Source: Gonatopus flavifemur (taxonomy: Eukaryota > Arthropoda > Insecta > Hymenoptera > Dryinidae). From it: a DNA stretch of 64,000 nt. Below are positions 33,709 through 45,000 of the stretch, piece by piece. Position numbers and translations under genes: made by a program. The stretch lies in the NCBI GenBank assembly GCA_018340375.1, contig JAFFJZ010000012.1, forward strand, positions 4,154,001 through 4,218,000, in the 5' to 3' direction. Under the pieces are notes generated by a model that had not been told where the DNA came from, made no database searches, and saw only the letters and a list, made by a program, of their open reading frames with translations. Each line of letters begins with the position of its first letter. Within the stretch, counting starts at the first letter, position 1.

Positions 33709-36480
33709 TTAACGTTGAGTGAAAATTCCACCGCCAATGGATAAGTATTTGTAAGGTCTAGCCCGAGTTCGACCTTTAACAGGATGAAAGAAGATTTTTT
33801 CTTTCGGTGCCATACTCTCGGTTTCTAAATAAATGTCAAAACACGCTCGAAGACGTTGTAGTTGAGCCGAAAGAGTGGGTGGATGCATCCACATTACGTT
33901 GATTTCTCTCTCGATGTCGCGTAAAATGTCTGTTGATGCGGGTACCATGGGACTTATGGATATACTAAATATGGCCGGTACTTTCGGATAATCTGGTTTT
34001 ATCGCTATCCGAGCTATCAGTTCACCTGCGAATTCATAAATTTTCAATTTATATCATATAAAATTGCAGATACGATATATTCGTGTTCATGAACAATGTT
34101 TCTTACTACTTCCACGGCGAAGAACTGCTTCGTAAAACATGTCAACCGGTGACACCAATCCTTGTTTAACGAGATCTCCTAGTTCGAGGGTTTCAGGACA
34201 AGTGCCGTAATTTTTCCACGATAGAGTGGTGAATTTATACAAACACGTAGAAACTTTTTGTGGTATCGGATCCACGGTACTCGAGAAAGTTGACAAATTT
34301 CCTGATTCCAATTGTCGAATTTCAGCACACAAATCTAAACGAGCTTTGACTCGTCTTTTGATTTCTTTCAGAACATTTTCCATACTCGTCTGTGCTAACT
34401 CGTGGCTAGTGAGCTGAAATATTGTAATCAAAATGGAATTGAAATCAAAGATCGATGTCAAAGATATTCGTTACAGTGCCGTATAATATCACCTTTTGCT
34501 CCTGCGAATCGGGCGCTATGAAGTACAAACCAGCCATTCGTTGTGCCCATCGATACGGAATTCCTATATTTAGGGATGAAAAAGAACCCAAATTGTGGCG
34601 CATCAATTGATAATGATTGGCAGGATTTGGACTCTCGAGACCCAAATCCTGCGGATACAATTCGCGCAGAACCGATTCCGATACCAACATGTCTCTGTTT
34701 AAAGAACAACAGAGTTTATTTTGTATTCTCAAAATATTCACATGGAAACCGTTGAATTGAATCCTCAACTCACCCAGCGCTTACACCTCCAGAACTTTCC
34801 GTTTCCAACTTGGATTCTACAGTCACCACTTTTAAAAGAATCATATAAAAGAACTCTAATGTCAATTTCGTTTCATCTGCAAAGTAAAATGAGATGTTAT
34901 AGAATCAATCGCGAAATATAATATGCGAAATTCCTTTCTTAAACTTACTTTTCAAGATTATAACAATTTGTACACTCAAGGGATGTCTTTGCAGAAGTTT
35001 TGATTTTTTCTCCTCTTGCCGAACTTCTTTAGACACTCTGTGATGTCGTTTTTTATGAACCGGTGTCTCTTCCACGATATTTTCAGATGGAGTTTCAAGT
35101 TCCGAATCCGATTCTTGGGCTCCATCTTGTCCATTAATTCGTTTTGCTTCGTCCTCCTCACCCTCGACTTTTACGATTAATGTACTGTCTATAAATTATA
35201 TATAATTTGAAAAATTGTTCCACTTGAGTAGATGATCATTGGAATTCGGGTTTACCATAAGCATCCCTGTAGGCTGTAGCTTTGGAGTATAAAACATACA
35301 GAGGAGAGGCAAGTAAAGCCGCTTTTTGATGTTCTTGACTGATTTTATCCAACGGTAAACCTAAACTCTCTTGAAGAGGTTTACTTGCCTGAAAATAAAA
35401 AAAAAATCAGATACGAAGGAAGAATTTTGATATTTGAAATAACATTTCACCTCTAGGATTAGACGAAGTTGAGGAGCTAAATTGTCTAACCGAGTTTGTT
35501 TAGACTCTATACTTGAAGCAACTGCTTTTTTCTGCTCAGTTAATTCATCGCACAATGTAGCTAATTGTTTTCTTTGAGTTAATTCCCATTCCAGACGTGC
35601 CAATCTCAATTGATGTGGATTCTCTTTGGTTAGATGCTGAAAGAGGGATCTTATGATAACTACTATATTTTTATGAGAAATAAAACCATCAATCGTATTT
35701 TTTCATATTTACCGGCCTTGAAATGGATTCGGGTGCTTCTCTGTAGAACTCTTCTTCCGATACAAGTTGTATCAATTCATCTTTGGATCTACATTCAAGG
35801 AAAACAAAACATTTGATATTTTGACATTTTTACTCATATTTGTATAATATACTCAAAAATTTTACTTGAATTGAAGACATTTGATAACTTCTTTCTTCAA
35901 ATGCATGACTTCGTATAAAAGATTTTGCAAATGTAAATGACGACTGTCTACGTTGGCTTTGGCAGTTATTAAAGAATCTCTGGCAAATTTTGTACGGAAT
36001 TTTTCCATCCTGTTCAACTTTTTTAGTTCTATAAATCCTAGGGAAGTTTGTATTTGCAATTCACGAATTTCTTCTTTAGCCTGGAGCACAGAACAAATAG
36101 TTGGAGAATAAATCTATATGGTTTACAATTTTCAAGAATTTCTTTCTTTTTAACATACATTTGGATCTCCGCTAGTCTTCAATTTAGCTATTTTATTCAT
36201 GGCTTTTCGTATCTCGTCGCAAGTCGATAAAAAACATTCTGAATCTTTTTCAGATAAACGTTCTTTAGCTTCTTTTTCCTCCGAACTAATTATAATCTAT
36301 AAAAATATGCATAATATATCGTAATAAAATATAGAAATATAATTGTAAAGAATTTTATGCATAAATGCACGTTTGTGTACATACCTTATACGTATCTTCT
36401 TCTTTGACAACAGTACCTCCACCCCCACTGACAGATTTTCGTCTTTTTTTCGTATTATCTGGTTCATTTTCTTTTCCCAT
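33709..36480 (-). CDS. THOC5: THO complex subunit 5
   Basis: Exons on the minus strand are 36480-36385, 36296-36159, 36080-35866, 35788-35713, 35636-35451, 35388-35256, 35188-34949, 34876-34774, 34694-34475, 34413-34107 and 34025-33709. They sum to 677 codons (676 residues; human 683). The N-terminus is basic (KKRRKS), followed by a coiled-coil region with LGFIELKKLNRMEKFRTK and HLHLQNLLYEVMHLKKEV, then SLGLPLD, an acidic linker (about residues 285-325) and the conserved C-terminal half with NPANHYQLMRH and RWAQRMAGL. THOC5 belongs to the THO/TREX complex, which couples transcription to mRNA export in the nucleus. It is divergent from DMAC2, with 289 bp between start codons, so the two probably share a promoter region. 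Donor and acceptor sites are standard. Confidence 0.93.
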
Positions 36481-36769
36481 TGTTTAAACAGTGAAATTGT
36501 TGGAAAGAATTTTCACAAATTTTTCACGGTTATGTTTACACGCTCACAGGGGCTTACAGGATTCGAGGATTTGTCCTTTTAAATTAGTTTTGCGACACTT
36601 TCGCCATCTATTTTGTACAGTTTTCCTGAACATCTAGCGGTGGGATACAGGAACTAAGGTTAAGTTATGAAATTTATACACAAAAACACATGAAACAACA
36701 AGTAAGTACCTTTTATAAATTTTATTATTTTCATATATTATGAAACAGTTTTATTACAGATCAGAAACA
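36481..36769. promoter_or_regulatory. Bidirectional promoter region between THOC5 and DMAC2
   Basis: 289 bp between divergent start codons. A donor-like CAA/GTAAGTACC at about 36692 and an acceptor ending ACAG at 36759 suggest a small 5' UTR intron for DMAC2. No TATA box is evident, in keeping with housekeeping promoters. Confidence 0.5.
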
Positions 36770-37627
36770 ATGTTGTTGAGAAAATTGAATCGAGGAGTCG
36801 TTAATATCACGTTTCAAAATGTACGCAAATCAAGTCATAAAACATCTGGCGAATTTGGAGATATGAAGACTACGGACGAAAGCGACAAAAATCTGACTCC
36901 TAGAGAGTTGAGAGAATGGAGAAATATTCCTGAATGGATGAAGCCTAGGCACAAAGTTAACAAAAAGGATGAAGTCACTTATGACAGAAGTTTTGTGTTT
37001 TATAGTACAGAGGCTCCATCTAAAACGACTTTCTCTTTCAATCGTTTTTCCTTTTGGGTGAAAAATGTCTCAATAGCTCATGACAAAGTCAATCAGAGGT
37101 ATATAAAGGAAAGACACATGGCTTTGGGTCCTGATTTGGCAATCGCTCATTTCATCTTATTCAGAGGAGGTAAAGTGCAATTCAATGGCAGCGACGAATG
37201 GCATGTTATGAAAGAGGACAAAGTCATAGAACTTCCAGAGAAATATGATTCCGCTTACTCTCTCAAAGCGGTAGATGCTAGCGGTATACCTCTGTACTAC
37301 GAAGGTATTGAAAATTTTTGTGATTTACCAAGACTAAAGTGGTTGAGTCTCAGAGGTTCAAACATTGACGAATGGTGTTTGGATTTCTTATCCAATCATC
37401 TCCCTTACATAGAATATTTAGACATTTCCAATTGTAAAAAAGTTCATGAGAGGGGACTAGAAGCTCTATACAAAAATTTCAATCTTAAAACTTTGATAGT
37501 AACTAATCATTATAATTCTAAAGCTTTCGAATTGACTTGTCTTATGTTGGAAGAAGTCCTACCTAACTTGGAGTGTATTATTCTCAAACCTGAAGAAAAA
37601 CAGAGTGAAAAAATCGATGCTAAATAA
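36770..37627 (+). CDS. DMAC2: Distal membrane-arm assembly complex protein 2 (ATP5SL-type)
   Basis: A single uninterrupted reading frame of 286 codons (285 residues). I start at the ATG at 36770 (MLLRKLNRGVVNITF), because this gives a basic, amphipathic mitochondrial targeting leader. An in-frame ATG 30 bp upstream precedes a likely splice acceptor. The body carries the DMAC2/ATP5S family blocks: LREWRNIPEWMKPRH, then leucine-rich-repeat-like segments LKWLSLRGSNIDEWCLDFLS, IEYLDISNCKKVHERGLEAL and LKTLIVTN. In mammals DMAC2 is a mitochondrial factor for building the distal membrane arm of respiratory complex I. A possible alternative is the ATP5S (coupling factor B) paralogue, but the sequence fits DMAC2 better. 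Convergent with SNRNP25, with 9 bp between stop codons. Confidence 0.88.
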   Translation: MLLRKLNRGVVNITFQNVRKSSHKTSGEFGDMKTTDESDKNLTPRELREWRNIPEWMKPRHKVNKKDEVTYDRSFVFYSTEAPSKTTFSFNRFSFWVKNVSIAHDKVNQRYIKERHMALGPDLAIAHFILFRGGKVQFNGSDEWHVMKEDKVIELPEKYDSAYSLKAVDASGIPLYYEGIENFCDLPRLKWLSLRGSNIDEWCLDFLSNHLPYIEYLDISNCKKVHERGLEALYKNFNLKTLIVTNHYNSKAFELTCLMLEEVLPNLECIILKPEEKQSEKIDAK

Positions 37628-37636
37628 TCAAAATAT

Positions 37637-38824
37637 TTATTTATCGATTAATTTATTTTTTTCTCTACGTCTCTTCACATAGCGTAATTCGTCTTTGTTG
37701 CTTATACCATAATTCTGAATATCTTCAGAATCATTGGTAAGGATAATATCTTCATACGCCAAAGCATATTTTTTCCAAACATGTTTCCAACTGATTTTTT
37801 TCTTCACGTTGTCTCTTCTGAGTCTTAAATTCGTATGCCTTTGGACAGCTTTTTTCAAATTTCGGATAGTCGTACTGTGCGGTACCTAAAAAACAACAAT
37901 CTTCGTATTTTTGACATTTGTTCAATTTGTAACAAAGATTTAATAGTATTTTTTTCTCAGAATAAAGTACAAAAGTATTATGTTGAAAATGCCTTTTTAT
38001 TGTTGAAAAATGTTGATTTTTACTATATATTTTCTGATTTAGGATACAAAGAGGATATCATTGTGCGCTTTGTGCTTTGAAATGAATCAATCTTGTGGTA
38101 TTGCTAATGTTTCTGTAATTCTTCATTTATCTTTCAATAATTGGATGAAGTTTTAAATTCTGAAGATCTGAACATCCATTGTATTTAACGAATGAACTGA
38201 AGAAATACAAATTCACGAGTAACAGAGCTAACATTATGATTACATATTATATTCTACAAAATTTATGTTTTCACAGATTTAATTGAACTGTACAAAAGAT
38301 AGCATCCCTATTAAAACAAATCCAATGCATCCCAATGAGTTTTATTAGTATCGTTAAGGTTTTTTCTATTATTCTAATGTAAATAGATCATAGCAGCTGG
38401 GACAAAATAATACTATGCAAGAAACCATTGATATCAGTGAAATCATATCTATTGGTTTTTGTTGAAGTGTTTTCACAGGAATTCCTTTGGTGTACTTTTT
38501 TTTCCAAGTTATAAACACAGATTTTAATGACTTTGATCTTGCTATTTATTTGAAATGGACATGATAAGGATGATTTAAATTTTAATTTACCACAATCTTT
38601 AATTTCGGCAATTCTCCACGATTTAAGAATAAAGTAATAGCCTGACCCTGTTCAACGGCGATCTGAGCTTTCAATTCTTCTACAGTTACATCAAGTGGTA
38701 GGTCGGCGAAAAAAGGATCGCTCTCAATGATTTTGGCGATAGCCTCTTTGGTCAGAAGCATTAATTCATCGTGATTGAATTGTGGTTCAAGATTCTTCAC
38801 AGATTCTTCCTTATTATCATTCAT
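37637..38824 (-). CDS. SNRNP25: U11/U12 small nuclear ribonucleoprotein 25 kDa protein
   Basis: Exon 1 is 38824-38591 and exon 2 is 37885-37637, joined across a 705-bp intron (donor GTAAAT, acceptor TTTTTTAG). Together they give 161 codons (160 residues, slightly longer than the human protein). Family blocks are DPFFADLPLDVTVEELKAQI and AVEQGQAIT before the intron, and VPHSTTIRNLKKAVQ, ISWKHVWKKYAL, NYGISNKDELRYVKR after it, the last forming the ubiquitin-like fold. SNRNP25 is a component of the U11/U12 di-snRNP that recognises U12-type introns, so the organism keeps the minor spliceosome. Its 3' end abuts DMAC2, and the transcripts probably overlap tail to tail. Confidence 0.92.
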
Positions 38825-39792
38825 AATTTCTGTGAAATGAATTCTATGAGGGTGACACAGGTTCCACGTTCCACAGCTTTGTATGTATTTTAACTTAACC
38901 TATTTTGTTAGCTTCGATCCTTTCCAAAACAAGCTTAATTTCCGATGATAAGGTAGGGCCCTTTACAGGGGTAAGAAAAATATGAATTGTAATAAATTGA
39001 TATTTAGTTGGACTAAGATGAAAGAAATAAAAATTTGAATTTTTCCAAGAGAATATTATAAAGCCTCATTGTCTGAACATGGGTGAACAAGCACCTCACG
39101 CTCGGATCACGCTCTCAATGTTCCAATTCCCTCTTGAGACACGCTTTGATAACTTTAACTAAGGTAGTCTGTTAGATAGTATTCATCAGAACAATTTTGC
39201 TGGGATCTATGCGGTTCATTTTCTTTGAAATCCAGTTCGAAACTGATCAACTTTTCAACAGCTTCTGTCTGAAACTCATTTTTAACAGCCCATTAAAAAA
39301 TGTTAATCAGTTTTGAGTTGGATGCAGAAGTTTGGAATTCCAAATAAAAATGATTGAAAAATTGACTTTATTTTTTCACAGAAAAAGATTCCAATGAAAT
39401 GTTTCTAATCTATCCTTTCTGGATTTTTGGAAAATTTTCAGGCATTCAGAATCCAGATGGCATGTAAGCTTTTGGTTCAGTAAGCCCTGCTAAAAATACC
39501 AGATAAGTTCTATTGAACAAAAATTTTGCAACTCTCTCAAGGAAAAGAGATTTCGATCTCTCAAATAGTATTGATTTGAGCAATTGTTCCTCTTCTGTTC
39601 ATCTTATCTCCAATTTTTAGCTCTTTGAAGGAACAGGTTTCTTGTAACAGGGTACATGTTTACAGAACGATCTCAACGTCCTTGTACTATTAGGACAGTA
39701 AAGGAATTCTTAGATAAAGTTTCAATCTTCCGGATAAAATAAAACAGATCTCAATCCTACGAATTTAAACTTGAAAGTGCGAAGGATGGCAT

Positions 39793-39800
39793 TGACGTCA
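39793..39800. promoter_or_regulatory. Perfect CRE motif upstream of the TEP gene
   Basis: TGACGTCA, the full palindromic cAMP-response element for CREB/ATF bZIP factors. A second perfect copy lies at 40420-40427. Function is inferred. Confidence 0.4.
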
Positions 39801-39844
39801 CCGTAAAACAAATAGCAAATCATGAAAATAGAATTTCAAACACC

Positions 39845-39855
39845 GGGAAATTCCC
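39845..39855. promoter_or_regulatory. Perfect kappaB-type site upstream of the TEP gene
   Basis: GGGAAATTCCC, a fully palindromic NF-kappaB/Rel motif, about 0.3 kb before the likely first exon of the TEP gene. Insect TEP genes are controlled by Rel factors (Dorsal/Dif/Relish), so a regulatory role is plausible but untested. Confidence 0.45.
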
Positions 39856-40090
39856 TTCTGAAAAATAATTATTCCTTTCGAAATCATTCTTAGAGGACCT
39901 AAAAGTGTTATTCCCATAACGGTAAAGACGTGACTGGAACATAGTGGATGGAAGACGAGGGGGACAGGGTACAGAAGACACTCAACTGGAGAAGAGAGGA
40001 AGGGAACTCTACCACTACCTGTGCTGGTGCCGCTTAGACCGCCATGATAGCTAGTATTATTCGTATATTCGAACATCATTGAACGTATCG

Positions 40091-40371
40091 TCACCAGTCT
40101 ATCAGGAAAGTGTCAACGGGAGACTTTTGACAATCGAGTATTTAAAATCGGAGTCCCAGTTAAAAGCGCGGTTCGCTCATTGTTTAACGTTTACAATGCG
40201 CTTTCCGTTCTCCATTTAAGGAATAAGTGAAGCCTTTTTCGATAACAAGTGTCGTTGGAGAACAAGGATAAAGAAAGGAGATTGGAAAGTTTTGATTAAT
40301 CTTTCTTTCTCTTTCTCTCTTTCTCTGTGTTGATCCCGGAAGAGGAGAGCTACATCGAAAGGTGGAGTAAG
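40091..40371 (+). other. Probable 5' UTR exon and core promoter of the TEP gene
   Basis: A strong donor AAG/GTAAGT at 40371-40377 could pair with the acceptor TTTTGATAG ending at 42064, placing 19 nt of leader before the ATG at 42084. A TATTTAAAA box near 40138 could position transcription about 30 bp downstream. CT-rich repeats occupy about 40300-40327. This exon is an inference from splice signals only. Confidence 0.4.
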
Positions 40372-40419
40372 GTAAGTCATTCATCATTGTATATTATTGT
40401 AGTGCTACCGAATGAAGGA

Positions 40420-40427
40420 TGACGTCA
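40420..40427. promoter_or_regulatory. Second perfect CRE motif, in the presumed first TEP intron
   Basis: TGACGTCA about 50 bp after the presumed leader exon donor. Same motif as 39793-39800. Confidence 0.35.
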
Positions 40428-42083
40428 GGGATCTTCTCAGAAGAATATATATGTTATGTGGATCAGTTCAGGGAAAGAGACAAGTCGAGAAACCGGGTTT
40501 GTGGTCTCCCTATATATGTTAAGCGAGTGTATGTCACCAAATGGAGAAACTAAAATGGAAGGGGATAATCTTGTGTATTGAAAGACGATGAGAATAAAAA
40601 AACAGTCAAGTGTAGTCGATTAGATCAACCACTATTTTTGGATTATTACGAGGTTTACGCGAGGATTCTTCCTTGGGTTGAACTTGAAAATTCATTTAGC
40701 AATTTTACCACGGATATATTTGTCACTCTCGTTTGGGCTTTCTTGTTTTGTTTCAATTTTAGTTGCTTACAAACAATTAAACAGGTTGCAGATCTTTGCA
40801 GACGTCTGAATACAAATCGAAAAGGTAAAGTTAAGAAAAAAAGAAAGAAAAGAAAGTGATTATAGAATAGTAGGATGAAATTCGAAGGGTTTCTTGTTAA
40901 ATGTATCAGCTTCGCACATTTCGATATTGTGTTTTGGTTTTGTTGAGTAAGTTCTCGCAGTGTAGTCGGCATTTAAACTGTTATATTGTAGATCGAAAGT
41001 TATGTGGCGCGTTCTTTTCACTCGAAACCACCTACCTGAAAATATCAAAAGTTTTTTAATTCGTGTCTCAGAAACAAAACAATAAATTCAAGATAAAATG
41101 TAGATAAATAAAGAGCTGGACGGATGAAAATCACACGAGCAAAGTTTTATTTCTTTTGCATAAAAGAATTTTAGGATCGAATTTCATTCGAGATCGTTCC
41201 CTTGAGAGATTCAATTTCACGATCTCACAAATGTCAGTATTTCTTTTTAAAAGTAATTGAAATTTCATATGTTTCTTTTTTTCCATAAGATCAGAAAAAT
41301 GAGATGCAAAGGAAAATTGTATACAATGTTTGCGTGAGTATAACAATTTTCAATACCGATCATCGCGGTGTGACACAATTCTACCCAGATACAAGGACAA
41401 CGCCTACAAATGAATTGAAAACTAATAATGAATTTCCAATCTATCAGACCTAATTCTACTTCGAATTCCTCGAGTTACCATTTATGTATAATCAATAATG
41501 AATTTTAAGTGGGCACATTTGTTTTGAGAAAACAGATTTTTTTTCATCTCTAATTCAAGAAAAAGAAATCAATAAGAGAGGAACGAATAGCGTTTCAACA
41601 ACTTCCGCGAATATGACAAAACAAGGAAAAAAATGTGTTTTTTTTTTTATTCCTTTTGGAAGAAGAGACAATGTAATCACATTATCTCGTGCAGAACAAC
41701 GTATTGTGATAGACCCGGCTCTCTCGAATGACGTAATATATATATTTTAGTTGCACTGGAAAATCCTGATGACGCCGTTCGCGGAATAGGAATTTTGAAT
41801 AATTATGAAGAAACAAAACAAGAGAAAAATACAGCAATTTATTCCTTCCTCTTGCATTTTTAAATGATAAACGCACAAAATAATCTGGAAGAAAAATAAT
41901 CGACTTATTTTCACAGTTAACAGGATGTTCTTCGCTTCTTGCGCGATTGTCATTTTATATAACGTGTAAATTGCGAATGATTGTCACGAATGTAGATCCG
42001 AATGATCGATAATATTTTGTAATAATGAGAAAAAACAAGAGATATTTGTTTTATGTTTTGATAGGGAGAATAACATAGGGATA
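40428..42083. other. Presumed first intron of the TEP gene
   Basis: About 1.65 kb, AT-rich, with short overlapping ORFs that lack family features. No repeat border seen. The right end carries the acceptor used before the TEP start codon. Confidence 0.4.
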
Positions 42084-45000
42084 ATGGATTGGAAGTGGTT
42101 ACGAACTTTTATACTATGGAGTATAATTGCGTATGCAGCGGCAGAACCGTAAGTGCATGCTTTTCAACTTTTCGCTACTAATTTAAAACTCAAACAAAGC
42201 TTACGCGAGTATTGTTTTTTTTTTCAGATATTACGTCGTTACTGCTCCAAAAGTTATAAGACCAGACTCGGAATATCACGTGACAGTTAGTATAACTGGA
42301 GTATCCACGCCAACGACGGTACTGGTCGAACTTACCGGTGAGTTAGAGAATGGCGAGAGTTTTAATTCTTCTCAAACAGCTTTTGTCGAACCATATTCGA
42401 CGAGGGTTCTTAGATTGGAAGTAAGTAAATTTCATCAATGATGCATGACGATGGTTGTTGAGGAATCTTCATCACAATGGCATGTATTACAGGTTGGAGA
42501 CACCACTCCAGGAAAATACAAACTCGTAGCACGTAGTTCATCGGGATTGCTCTTCGAAAACTCCACTCGAATCCAATATGTTCACAAAAGTTACTCAGTT
42601 TTCATTCAAACCGATAGAGCAGTGTACAAACCTGGAAGCAAAGTCATGTTCAGATGTATTATTTTGGATTCCAGACTCAGGCCGAGTCTTACCAGACAAG
42701 TCGATGTTTATATCACGGTACGTGAATTTAAGAAAAAAACAAAGTCAATAAATTACAGGGAAAAGAAAACTTCTTACCACTCTGTTGGAATTGTAGGATG
42801 GAAATGGTAATCGTGTTAAACAATGGAATCGACCGTCCATCACACGTGGAATATTTTCCGGCGAATTAGAATTGTCGGAATCTCCGGTACTTGGAACTTG
42901 GAAAATTGTGTCAAACGTTGGTGATCAAACTTTTGAGAAGGAATTCGATGTCGCCGAATACGTGCTTCCAAATTTCGAAGTTACCATCGATGCCCCAAAA
43001 CACTCGACGTTCAAGGAGGGAAAAGTTACTGCAACCATTCACGCAAAGTATGAGTTGTCAATTATATGAAGATACTATAAAAACATCGTTTAATTAACAA
43101 TGGTTTTTTTTAATTATAACTTTAGATATACTTACGGAAAACCGGTGAAGGGAGAGGCCACTGTAACAGCTTATCCAGATATTTTCTCGGGAGTTCTTCA
43201 ACCTGTTTTCCAAGCACCGGTCAGGAAAGTTTTGCCGATAGACGGAAAGATCGTGGTAGATTTTGATATCATCACCGAATTAAAGTGAGTTTAAGTCAGA
43301 CAGCCAGACGTTGAGTATCATCCCTGAATAGAAAATGAAACGATTTATATCAACTTGAATCTAATTGAGTTCTTAAATCCGAATGTATCTCTGTTCTCAA
43401 TGTTTTATCAAAATACTTGACACCGACAGATTGACCGACGAGTACGAGCGCCCAATCATGATCGATGTCGCAGTTGAAGAAGCTTTGACCGGAAGAAGAC
43501 AAAATACTTCAATGCAAATGACTTTACATAAACATCCATATACTATGGATTTGATAAAAACGTCTGAATATTATAAACCTGGATTAAAATATACAGCTTT
43601 TGTAAGTATACAATTATTGTACTGGTTGTTGAAAAAGTATCTACTATTTGTGTTCATTTATTTGATAGATAAAACTAACTAATCACGATGGTTCGCCGGT
43701 ACAAGATAAAAAGAATCCTGTATTAATAGCGTATGGTTACACTTACAATCAATCAGCATATTTGAATAAAACTAGCATGATGGATGAACATGGAATGATA
43801 CAATTGGACTTTTATCCTCCCTTGAATCAAGACAATATAACAATGTCTTTCCCTCTCAACATTGAGGTACGAATCGAAATATACTAAAACACAAATAAAG
43901 ATGCATTTCTTAAATTATTTTATTTTATTCCAATTTAGGCTCAATATTTGAATCTTCACGAATGGTTTCCCTCCGTTAATCAAGCTATGTCTCACAGTAA
44001 CGAGTACATTCAAGCTACCCTCAAGACTGAAGAACCTATGGTACGTAATATATTAAATCTTTAGTATTATATTTATTCTCAATGTAATGCGGTTTAACAG
44101 GTAAATCACGAAGTAGAAATCGAAGTCAATTCAACCGCAAAATTGAAATATCTAAGTTACGAGGTCCTGGGACGTGGAGATATTCTCGAAGCTGGTTCGG
44201 TATATGTTTCCAACAGCAATATCGCGAAAATCAAGTAAGTAATTGTTGAATTATCAATGAAACGATATTATGAACGATATTCATGAAACAACGAATTTCT
44301 AGATTTTTGGCCACATACGTGATGGCACCGACAGCTCACGTTATAGTGTACTACGTTCGAGAGGATGGAGAAGTCATCGCTGATTCTTTAGATGTCGATT
44401 TGAAGGGGACACTCCAGAATTTTGTAATTTTCAAACACATTTTTCGAGTTTTCTTGAATTACAAATGAGTATAATTTTAGGTGGATATTCAAGTGAAACC
44501 AGGCGAAGTTGAACCTGGAGACAACGTGAATCTTCAAATCACATCAAAGCCGAACTCTTACATCGGTTTACTGGGGGTGGATCAGAGATCAATTTTATTA
44601 AAATCTGGCAACGATATATCCCACGTAAATTTCTTTTTCTCAACTTTTTCCTCTCTTTACGTGATACTTTACTCATCCAATGATTATTTTAGAGCGATAT
44701 TTTGAAAGAATTGAAATCTTACGATATGACGGAATATTCACCGTACTCGGACGATACGATATTCGGTCGCTCCTTTTGGCGGCCTGGTTCAGGCACGGCG
44801 GACGATGTGTTTCAAAAGACAGGAACGGTAATCCTCACCAACGGTTACGTTTATCAAAGTTTCCCCTTCAGTGAGTAGATAAATATATATTTTTTTATTT
44901 TCTCTATTATTACCGATTATAAAATGTTTCACTGATACTTGTAAATATATGATATATTTAAAACAATAATATAGCATGAAAGGAAAACATAAACACACAA

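Larger units (their letters stand above)
38825..40090. other. Region between SNRNP25 and the TEP gene promoter
   Basis: About 1.27 kb, no coding signal. A CRE (39793-39800) and a kappaB-like site (39845-39855) lie near its right end. Otherwise no repeat border or RNA gene recognised. Confidence 0.45.
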
